This document shows positions 26,237-33,636 of a stretch of DNA of 61,341 nucleotides, in pieces. The notes under the pieces are model-generated. The model was not told where the DNA came from and made no database searches. It saw nothing but the letters and a program-made list of their open reading frames with translations. Source of the DNA: Bacteroidales bacterium UBA1182 (lineage in GTDB: Bacteria; Bacteroidota; Bacteroidia; Bacteroidales; Bacteroidaceae); the NCBI GenBank assembly GCA_002310015.1, contig DBYQ01000018.1, positions 24,001 through 85,341 on the forward strand. Reading direction: 5' to 3'. The stretch's first letter is position 1, and each line of letters opens with the position of its first letter. Both the position numbers and the translations under genes were made by a program.

Positions 26237-27701
26237 ATTTGGAACGTGTTGCTTCTGTACTTGAAATAAATGATGCGAATTGTCTGGGGGTTATATGAAC
26301 CGGTTCCTTCATGAACTCCGGAATATTGAAGGCATAAAGGAATTCGCGATTGAAGTCTGGATCTTCCTGAGGTAGGGCGAATGGTTTTGAGAAATGACCG
26401 TTCTCATCAATATGGCTGAAGTATAGACGGGTATGAACTCCGTCCTCACGACGGGTGCTGAACATGATCCATTTGCCATTACTGGACCAGGAATGGTAAC
26501 TCTCGGCAAACGGACTGTTGAGTTCGTCAACGTGCCTATATGAGCCGTCTTCCAGATTAAACATGATAAAGTCTGAAACTATCTGGTCAAGCGGAAAGAC
26601 GCCATGTGTACTTATGCATGCCAGCAGCCTTTTTCCATCGGGCGATACCCTTGGCCAGGTTATGCTGCTGTCAAGTGCTGCAGCATCAAATTCCATTTTG
26701 GTCGGTCCCCAGGTGCGTGTGTCGGGGTCAAAGGATTTGCTGTAGAGGTTGAAATGGAACTCCTTGCGTGCCAAAAACATCTCATTCTTACGTTTTTCGC
26801 CATATCCTCCCTCGTATTTGTAGGAAACATAATACAATTTTTTTCCATCGGGAGTCCATGCGGGATAGTTCTCCAATTCACATGAGTCATTCTCAATAAT
26901 ACTGACGGCGTTGTTCTTTATGTCATACAGAATCAGGTCGCTGATATCATCCAGAACTTCCAGTTTATCGTGGCTGGCCGAATGGACAGACTGATGTGTC
27001 CTGTTATTTGACAGTGCTATATAGTCATGAGTTGGATGCCATGCAGGGAATACACCGGCTGAAAGTGTTGAATCCGTTTTCATATTCACCTTATGAAGTT
27101 GTCCATCCAGTACAAGTACTGTGCCACCCTTGTAATGGCGTACATGAAAGAGCATGTTGTCTGTGGTGTAATTCTTGTAGTAATGGCAGTTTATGCAGGT
27201 TCCGTTCTCATTTGTCTGTACCATAGTATTTGAGAAGATGGTGTTCTCCTTGAAATTGGTCAGATTGCGCTCCTTTATGGAAAGTTCCTGATAGGATTCC
27301 ACTGCCACAGGTATGATACGGTATGATATATATGGGTCAATCTCATCAGAAACGGTGAATGTGAAAGGAGTGTAGCTGTGCCAGGATTTGTTCTGGTCCA
27401 TAATATATACCTGAACTTCTATAAGACCTGTTCTTTTGAGTTTCTCCCATTTTCCTTTAGGAATGACAACCTTGCTTCCTGTGATTATGACTTTTTCCGA
27501 ACGGCCGGTAACGACTGTAACATATTTCTCTCCTTTTTCCTCAATCCTGAAGTTGAGTGGAGCGATGTTTGATGGTATAACAACATCGGTATAGTCAGGA
27601 AAAATGGATGGAACGGCATCGACCGGACTGGTTGATGTGGGAATCTGGGTGCAAGATGTCATGATACCCAGTATGGCTACAATTGTAATAAAGTGTTTCA
27701 T
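26214..27701 (-). CDS. Lipoprotein with single CxxCH motif and PD40/TolB-like repeats (module copy A)
   Basis: 495 residues. Lipobox GIMTSC near residue 17. The architecture matches the copy at 22900-24384: an N-terminal beta domain starting YTDVVIPSNIAPLNF, the haem-type motif CINCH at 169-173, and propeller blades with PAWHPTHDYIALS, PAWTPDGKKLYYVS, PRVSPDGKRLLA and HSWSSNGKWIMFS. By eye the two copies share about half their residues, so the duplication is old. The gene begins 3 bp after its DUF6057 partner and overlaps the next DUF6057 gene by 23 bp. Likely a periplasmic lipoprotein; predicted to bind one c-type haem, but the motif could also hold another metal. Confidence 0.75.
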   Translation of the reverse strand: MKHFITIVAILGIMTSCTQIPTSTSPVDAVPSIFPDYTDVVIPSNIAPLNFRIEEKGEKYVTVVTGRSEKVIITGSKVVIPKGKWEKLKRTGLIEVQVYIMDQNKSWHSYTPFTFTVSDEIDPYISYRIIPVAVESYQELSIKERNLTNFKENTIFSNTMVQTNENGTCINCHYYKNYTTDNMLFHVRHYKGGTVLVLDGQLHKVNMKTDSTLSAGVFPAWHPTHDYIALSNNRTHQSVHSASHDKLEVLDDISDLILYDIKNNAVSIIENDSCELENYPAWTPDGKKLYYVSYKYEGGYGEKRKNEMFLARKEFHFNLYSKSFDPDTRTWGPTKMEFDAAALDSSITWPRVSPDGKRLLACISTHGVFPLDQIVSDFIMFNLEDGSYRHVDELNSPFAESYHSWSSNGKWIMFSTRREDGVHTRLYFSHIDENGHFSKPFALPQEDPDFNREFLYAFNIPEFMKEPVHITPRQFASFISSTEATRSKYESKKGE

Positions 27702-27704
27702 TTC

Positions 27705-29654
27705 TTAGTATGTTTTAAGATCCCTCATGAAATAGTAGAAGTAGTAGAAGGTTTTTCCAAACTTCTGGCAATACGGATATTCTGATTCCTTCATGCTGCG
27801 TATGGGATGGTTCTGCACGTATCGGTTGAATTCATTGTAACTCTCCCTGACTTTGTCATCCAGTGGCAATTGTCTTCCGTCTTTTTCAAGAGTGCTGTAT
27901 AGCAAGGCGGCTTCCTGAACAGAACGTGGCAATACTTTGAGATTATTAGAATTGATGTAGTAAAATAATCTCTCCCAAAAAAGGGGAATATCTTGTATAT
28001 GCATTGCGAACAACAATGCGGCGCGGTCATATTCAGGTGTGGCTGAGACAGGTTCTTTTTCCAGAAAGTGATTAATGAGATATGTTTCTGTTTTCATCAT
28101 GTCGTTTGACATATGATTATCAAAACACATATAGGGGAGGATGCTGTTGTATGGTTCTGCAGCCGACATCTTTTCCCTGTCAGATTTCAATGCATCCTGC
28201 TGTCGTGCCCATTTGCGGTAAAATAGGGTTTTTCTCAGTTTGTTTATGTATTTATCGGCAAGTTCTGGCTCTTGCATTATAACTGAGTGCATAACCATGT
28301 ATTTGAGCGTACTGTAGCTCCAATTATGCTCAATGACATCTTCAAGACACCAGCGGTAACACATATTCACAAGACCGTATTGTAAATAAAACTGTTTGCC
28401 GGACTGCCAAACCATAGGTATTATTGTGCGTGATTTCTGCATGCGGCTGCCGTCTTTCATAGTGAAGGCCTCGTCAAGGGCACGGTTCATCTTGAGCAAG
28501 GCAAGGTCACGGTAGAGGACCATTGTGCGGGTGGGCTCAAAGAACCGGTCGCTGAAGCTGTCAATGATACTGTTTCTTGTGTCCTGATCCTTTACGCCTT
28601 TTAGCTTGGCGGTACGGTCATCATATGCCTTGTCATCGGATTTTACATGTGCATCGACCGCTTTCCGGTAGAAGTCAACGACTTCCTGCCACTCAAAGCG
28701 GTCAACAGCCTCAGACATGGCAAGTTCTGTACGGAAATTGTCATCCTTGAACCAGAATCCCCATACGGCGGTTGCCGATATGACGTAAACCGATGTTTGG
28801 AATATGATGTTTTTGCTGTCAGTCTCTTTTAGCCGGCGCGATGCTATTGCCATTACAGGGAGAAAAAGCAGTGCCAGTTGAAACGGAGTCCTGATGGCAA
28901 ATGTCCATTGGTCATCTGATATGGAGGGGAGCCCCATATGCCAACTGTCAACCAGACGATATGAGGTGTAGAAACTATATGCTATAAGTGGAATAAAGAT
29001 GATTAGTGCAAGACTTACTGCCAGTATTGTGAGGCGTTTGCTGCGTAACATTTCCTGATCCATAAACGTTGTGCAGGCAGCGGTAAGAGTGCCAATAAAT
29101 GCAAATGTTCCGAAAAGAGGGAATCCTATTGCTGTCCAGATTGTAAGCAAGATGAGCTTGCTTGCCACGGTCTGGGTGCGTTTAATGGCAAATAATGGTA
29201 TAAGCGCAGCAAGATAGCCCAATACAGGAGCAAAGAAATGGTCCTGTTCCCTCATTATGAATACTCCGTATCCTAATGACATGTTGCCGATAACAAGCAA
29301 TGCAACGGGAATAAGAGCTATCGGACGGTATCTTTCAGGAATGCGTAATGTCCGTATCGTAAGATAGTATGAGAGCAGAAGTAATGCAATCCATATCAGT
29401 GCTCCTAACCATGGTATAAACAGGAACTGGGTGAGGAAGGAGCCTGCCAGGCCAAGAAAACCTCCGGGAGTCTTGAAACTGTCCATTATGAAAAGTTTGT
29501 CAAAAAGGAAAACGGAGAGGTCTTCAACTTTTTTCAGGAAAAACTGCTCCCGGAATGAAAGAACACACCATAGGATGACGGCAAAAAGTATCGGAATATA
29601 CTTTAGCAGCTGCTCAGACAGCCGTATGGATTTATTAGTAGTGACTTTTGTCAT
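27705..29654 (-). CDS. DUF6057-like polytopic membrane protein (module copy A)
   Basis: 649 residues from the ATG at 29654, which sits downstream of the TATCTTTG promoter box at 29696-29703; a longer frame to 29765 would start upstream of the promoter and is rejected. Residues about 20-330 hold around ten membrane helices, including LTQFLFIPWLGALIWIALLL and GNMSLGYGVFIMREQ. The remainder is soluble and helical, with an insert near 355-385 rich in Lys and Asp (KSDDKAYDDRTAKLKG) absent from copy B, and ends FYYFYYFMRDLKTY. First gene of the five-gene operon that ends with the amidase. No enzymatic motif recognised. Confidence 0.7.
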   Translation of the reverse strand: MTKVTTNKSIRLSEQLLKYIPILFAVILWCVLSFREQFFLKKVEDLSVFLFDKLFIMDSFKTPGGFLGLAGSFLTQFLFIPWLGALIWIALLLLSYYLTIRTLRIPERYRPIALIPVALLVIGNMSLGYGVFIMREQDHFFAPVLGYLAALIPLFAIKRTQTVASKLILLTIWTAIGFPLFGTFAFIGTLTAACTTFMDQEMLRSKRLTILAVSLALIIFIPLIAYSFYTSYRLVDSWHMGLPSISDDQWTFAIRTPFQLALLFLPVMAIASRRLKETDSKNIIFQTSVYVISATAVWGFWFKDDNFRTELAMSEAVDRFEWQEVVDFYRKAVDAHVKSDDKAYDDRTAKLKGVKDQDTRNSIIDSFSDRFFEPTRTMVLYRDLALLKMNRALDEAFTMKDGSRMQKSRTIIPMVWQSGKQFYLQYGLVNMCYRWCLEDVIEHNWSYSTLKYMVMHSVIMQEPELADKYINKLRKTLFYRKWARQQDALKSDREKMSAAEPYNSILPYMCFDNHMSNDMMKTETYLINHFLEKEPVSATPEYDRAALLFAMHIQDIPLFWERLFYYINSNNLKVLPRSVQEAALLYSTLEKDGRQLPLDDKVRESYNEFNRYVQNHPIRSMKESEYPYCQKFGKTFYYFYYFMRDLKTY

Positions 29655-29695
29655 ATAACGTATGTTTGCGCGTGCGTGCATGTATGAAATTGCCC

Positions 29696-29703
29696 CAAAG
29701 ATA
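29696..29703 (-). promoter_or_regulatory. -7 promoter box TATCTTTG for the DUF6057/lipoprotein/amidase operon
   Basis: Perfect TAnnTTTG on the minus strand, 41 bp upstream of the start at 29654. No other promoter or terminator is apparent in the next 8 kb on this strand, where genes touch or overlap. Confidence 0.65.
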
Positions 29704-29746
29704 GCATTTTTTCCTCTCTTTTCATTATAGAATGCGTGAAAACTAC

Positions 29747-29754
29747 TATTTTCG
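29747..29754 (+). promoter_or_regulatory. Weak -7 box TATTTTCG for the GH2 gene
   Basis: One mismatch to TAnnTTTG, 29 bp upstream of the beta-galactosidase ATG at 29784, and divergent from the operon promoter at 29696-29703. Confidence 0.4.
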
Positions 29755-29783
29755 CAGACAGTCAATTGAAATCATTTTATGTT

Positions 29784-32700
29784 ATGAAAAGAATATCATT
29801 TTTGGCCGTAATGCAGTTGGCGCTGCTTCCGGTTATTGCACAGCAGCCGGTATGGCTTGATCCAAAAATCAACAGCGAGAATGAAAAGCCTGATGTAGCT
29901 GACTATTTTGCGTTTGAAGACCTGAAAGCGGCTGAGAATGGCCAGAAAAGTCAATCCTCCAGATTCATGTCAATTGAGGGCAAGTGGAAATTCAACTTTG
30001 TAAAGAATGCGTATGATAAACCAGTGGGCTTTGAGGCCGTAGGTTTTGATGACAGCAAATGGGTGGATTTCCCGGTGCCAGGCCTGTTTGAGATGAATGG
30101 CTATGGTGATAAGATATATACCAACGTTACTTATCCCTGGAATAATGAATATCCGGTTAATCCTCCTTTTGTGGGTGAACGTGACAATTACGTAGGCTCA
30201 TACCGTCAGAGTTTCACTATTCCTGCCGGTTGGAAGGGTGACCGCGTCTATATCCATGTGGGTTCAGCTACATCAAACCTCCGGGTTTGGGTAAACGGCA
30301 AATATGTGGGTTACAGTGAGGACAGCAAGATGGAGGCAGAGTTCGATATCACGGACTATGTAAAGTTCGGAGAGAAGAACCTGATTGCCTTCCAGATTAT
30401 GCGCTGGTGCGATGCCAGCTACATAGAGGACCAGGATTTCTGGCGCTTTACCGGAATTGCCCGTGAAGTATATCTCTATTCACGTCCTCAGGCGCATCTG
30501 GATGATTTCCGCATCGTAACTGATCTGGATGCCAATTACAAGGATGCAACCCTCTCCTTTGACGCAACGTTTGCCGATGCTCAGGGTAAGCTGCTGGGGG
30601 TTGAACTGAAGGATGCCAATGGCAAAGCCGTGTGGAGCAAGACCCTGGCTATAAGCAACAATGAGGCAAATGTCTCATTTCCGGTTAAGAATCCTTACAA
30701 GTGGACGGCAGAGACACCTTACCTCTATACCCTGTATATGACATTGACAGAACAGGATGGAAGTGTCATTGAGGCCATTCCGCAAAAGGTAGGTTTCCGT
30801 AAGGTTGAGATACGCAATCGCCAGCTGCTGGTAAACGGCCAGCCAATCCTTATCAAGGGTGCTGACCGTCATGAAATGGATCCCTATGGAGGTTATGTAG
30901 TGCCGCTGGAACGCATGATCCAGGATATTCAGATAATGAAACAGATGAATATCAATGCTGTACGTACCAGTCACTATCCTGATGATCCACGCTGGTATGA
31001 TCTTTGTGATGAATACGGTATCTATCTGGTGGCTGAGGCCAATGTTGAGGGTCATGGTATGATGTACGGACCCAGTCCTCTGGCCAGGAATCCTGAGTAT
31101 GAACTGGCTCATTTGGAGCGTAACAAATCAAATGTGATAACATACAAGAACCACCCTTCCATCATAGTATGGTCAATGGGTAACGAGGATGGTGACGGCC
31201 AGAACTTTGTAACCTGCTACAAGTGGATCAAGGAGTATGACAAGACCCGCCCTGTACAGTATGAGGGTGCTACGGGTTCTCCGGACCATTGTGATATCCA
31301 TTGCCCTATGTATGCTGATTACGGCGCTATGGAACGTCATGAGCGCGGCAATGATCCGCGTCCGATGATAGAGTGTGAGTATGCCCATGCCATGGGTAAC
31401 TCTGAGGGCGGATTCAAGGAGTATTGGGATATTATCCGCGCCAACCGCTCGGTTCAGGGTGGATTCATTTGGGACTTTGTAGATCAGGCTGTGTATGGCA
31501 AAAACGCCGATGGAAAGGAGATTTTCATGTATGGAGGCGATGATGGCCGTTATCCTGTATCGGACCAGAACTTCAACTGCAACGGACTGATTGCACCTGA
31601 CCGCCGATGGAACCCCCATGCATATGAGGTTCAGTATTTCTATCAGAACATCTGGGTTACTCCTGTTGATATCCGCAAGGGGCAGATAGAGATATATAAT
31701 GAGAATTTCTATACTGACCTGTCAGCATACAGGATGGAGAGTTTTGTTATGGTGAACGGTGTTGAGCAACAAGGCACACGAGCGGAATTCAAATTGCCTA
31801 AGATAGCTGCCCAGCAACGCGTAAAGGTAACGGTGCCGGGCATTGCAAAGGCAATAAAGAATGCTCCCCGTACTGGTGCGGAGATTCTGGTGGGTGTTGA
31901 GTTTAAGCTGAAAGAGGCTACGTCTCTCCTTGATAAGGATTTCATTGTTGCCCGTAATCAGATCCAGGTCACGGACTATTCATTCCCGGCAATATCAGCA
32001 GAGACTGTTGCTGATGTAAAAACCGCCGGTGAGAACGTGAAAAAAGATGAGGCTGTAGCATACGTAAAGCTTGAGGCTGCAGGAGTTGTTTATACTTTCA
32101 ACAAGAACACCGGCTGGATTGATTATATTGATATTGACGGCAAGCAGGTAACTCAGAACGGCAGCCAGCTCAAGAGTGATTTCTGGCGTGCTCCCACTGA
32201 TAATGACTATGGTGCAAACCTGCACACACGCATGCAGGCATGGCGCAATCCCAACCTCAGGCGCACCGCTTTTGAGTGCAAGGTTGAGGATGGTCTGGGT
32301 AAGGTTAATGTGAAATATGAGATTGAGCAGCTGTATGCGTCGCTTGAGATAGAGTATGTGTTGGATCGTGAAGGTAATATGCATGTTGCCCAGAAGATGG
32401 TTACCCGTCCCGATGAGGCTGGACAGGCCATGGCTCAGGCTGCTCCACAGCGTCAGGGCCAGCGAGGCCCGCGCCAGCAGGGTATGCCAGACCTGTTCAA
32501 GTTCGGTATGACTATGAATTTGTCCGGTGAGTTTGATCAGGTGGAGTACTACGGACGCGGCCCCATTGAGAACTACTCGGACCGTAACAGTTCCCAGTTC
32601 TTGGGAGTCTACAGGAGTACGGTCGCAGACCAGTATTTCCCCTATATTCGTCCCCAGGAGAACGGTAACAAGACCGACGTACGTTGGTGGCGTGTAACAA

Positions 32701-32969
32701 ACGCTGCCGGCATGGGTCTGGAGTTTTACAGTGACGCTCCTCTGAGCATGTCATCACTCAACTACACTACAGCAGATCTGGATGAGGGTCCGCAGAAACA
32801 CAATGTTCATGCAGGTGACCTTACGCCGCGTCCTTATACCGTTGTGCATATAGACAAGGCGCAGTACGGCTTGGCTTGCGTGAACAGTTGGGGCGCAACT
32901 CCCCTTGAACAGTATAAGCTCCATTATGGAGACTATTCATACAGTTTTGTCATTGCTCCGGTACGATGA
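29784..32969 (+). CDS. Beta-galactosidase, glycoside hydrolase family 2 (LacZ-type), exported
   Basis: 1061 residues from the ATG at 29784, which gives a clean signal peptide ending LLPVIAQ; upstream in-frame codons do not. LacZ-like order: sugar-binding jelly roll (FNFVKNAYDKPVGFE, SFTIPAGWKGDRVYIHVGS), Ig-like domain, TIM barrel from about 350, Ig-like, and the C-terminal Bgal_small_N domain. The acid/base is Glu468 in WSMGNEDG and the nucleophile Glu532 in CEYAHAMGNS. It hydrolyses terminal beta-galactosides in the periplasm. A Gln/Arg/Gly-rich insert near residues 885-902 interrupts the last domain. The stop overlaps the HD gene start by 4 bp. Confidence 0.93.
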   Translation: MKRISFLAVMQLALLPVIAQQPVWLDPKINSENEKPDVADYFAFEDLKAAENGQKSQSSRFMSIEGKWKFNFVKNAYDKPVGFEAVGFDDSKWVDFPVPGLFEMNGYGDKIYTNVTYPWNNEYPVNPPFVGERDNYVGSYRQSFTIPAGWKGDRVYIHVGSATSNLRVWVNGKYVGYSEDSKMEAEFDITDYVKFGEKNLIAFQIMRWCDASYIEDQDFWRFTGIAREVYLYSRPQAHLDDFRIVTDLDANYKDATLSFDATFADAQGKLLGVELKDANGKAVWSKTLAISNNEANVSFPVKNPYKWTAETPYLYTLYMTLTEQDGSVIEAIPQKVGFRKVEIRNRQLLVNGQPILIKGADRHEMDPYGGYVVPLERMIQDIQIMKQMNINAVRTSHYPDDPRWYDLCDEYGIYLVAEANVEGHGMMYGPSPLARNPEYELAHLERNKSNVITYKNHPSIIVWSMGNEDGDGQNFVTCYKWIKEYDKTRPVQYEGATGSPDHCDIHCPMYADYGAMERHERGNDPRPMIECEYAHAMGNSEGGFKEYWDIIRANRSVQGGFIWDFVDQAVYGKNADGKEIFMYGGDDGRYPVSDQNFNCNGLIAPDRRWNPHAYEVQYFYQNIWVTPVDIRKGQIEIYNENFYTDLSAYRMESFVMVNGVEQQGTRAEFKLPKIAAQQRVKVTVPGIAKAIKNAPRTGAEILVGVEFKLKEATSLLDKDFIVARNQIQVTDYSFPAISAETVADVKTAGENVKKDEAVAYVKLEAAGVVYTFNKNTGWIDYIDIDGKQVTQNGSQLKSDFWRAPTDNDYGANLHTRMQAWRNPNLRRTAFECKVEDGLGKVNVKYEIEQLYASLEIEYVLDREGNMHVAQKMVTRPDEAGQAMAQAAPQRQGQRGPRQQGMPDLFKFGMTMNLSGEFDQVEYYGRGPIENYSDRNSSQFLGVYRSTVADQYFPYIRPQENGNKTDVRWWRVTNAAGMGLEFYSDAPLSMSSLNYTTADLDEGPQKHNVHAGDLTPRPYTVVHIDKAQYGLACVNSWGATPLEQYKLHYGDYSYSFVIAPVR

Positions 32970-33520
32970 GTGTTGGAAATGAGAGCCTGTGGACAGGAGT
33001 GATAGACAAATACTATTTTGATAATCCTCCGTTGAAATCGTTGCTTTTGCTTCATAGTACTCTGGTAGCACGTAAGGCTCTGTATATTGTGGATACTCAT
33101 CCGGAACTGGGCGCAGACCGAGGTTTTGTGGAAGAGGCGGCAATGCTTCATGATATAGGAATTTTCCTTACTGATGCAGAGCCTATACACTGTTTTGGCA
33201 AATACCACTATCTGTGCCATGGCTATCTGGGGGCAGACCTTCTCCGTAAAGAGGGTCTTCCGCGCCATGCTCTTGTGGCCGAGAGGCATACAGGTACCGG
33301 CTTGACATTAAAACAGATTCTTGAGAGGGATTTGCCGTTGCCTCACAGAGACATGGTACCGGTCTCAATTGAGGAAAAGATTGTCTGCTTTGCCGATAAA
33401 TTTTTCAGTAAGACCCATCCTGAAGAGGAGAAGACCGTTCTACAGGCAGAAAACAGTCTTGCCAAATTTGGCCAAAAAGGAGTTGATGTATTCAATAGCT
33501 GGTGTAAACTTTTTCTTTGA
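32966..33520 (+). CDS. HD-domain phosphohydrolase-like protein
   Basis: 184 residues, a small HD-fold protein: HSTLVARKAL supplies the first His, MLHDIGIF the HD pair, followed by a His-rich stretch (IHCFGKYHYLCHGYLGADLL) and VAERHTGTGL, with DKFFSKT near the C-terminus. Such proteins hydrolyse phosphate monoesters or nucleotides using a metal; the substrate here is unknown. It starts within the GH2 stop codon (ATGA), so it is translationally coupled to the beta-galactosidase, although no functional link is evident. Close relatives in Bacteroidales are simply called HD domain proteins. Confidence 0.85.
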   Translation: MSVGNESLWTGVIDKYYFDNPPLKSLLLLHSTLVARKALYIVDTHPELGADRGFVEEAAMLHDIGIFLTDAEPIHCFGKYHYLCHGYLGADLLRKEGLPRHALVAERHTGTGLTLKQILERDLPLPHRDMVPVSIEEKIVCFADKFFSKTHPEEEKTVLQAENSLAKFGQKGVDVFNSWCKLFL

Positions 33521-33598
33521 ATCTGTTTCATGACGTTTTTTTTGTATTAATTTTCTTGAAAACAGCCTCGCGTGTGCATTTATATTAGCATTTATAGA

Positions 33599-33606
33599 TA
33601 ATTTTG
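33599..33606 (+). promoter_or_regulatory. -7 promoter box TAATTTTG upstream of lptD
   Basis: Perfect TAnnTTTG. It covers the TTG at 33604 that could otherwise be taken as the lptD start, so translation should begin downstream, most likely at the GTG at 33637. Confidence 0.55.
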
Positions 33607-33636
33607 CAGTTTGATATAAAGAAAGCTCATCAGCAA

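Noticed and set aside
27705..29765. Longer start for the DUF6057 copy A gene at 29765
   Set aside because: The extension lies upstream of the TATCTTTG promoter box and lacks conservation with copy B.
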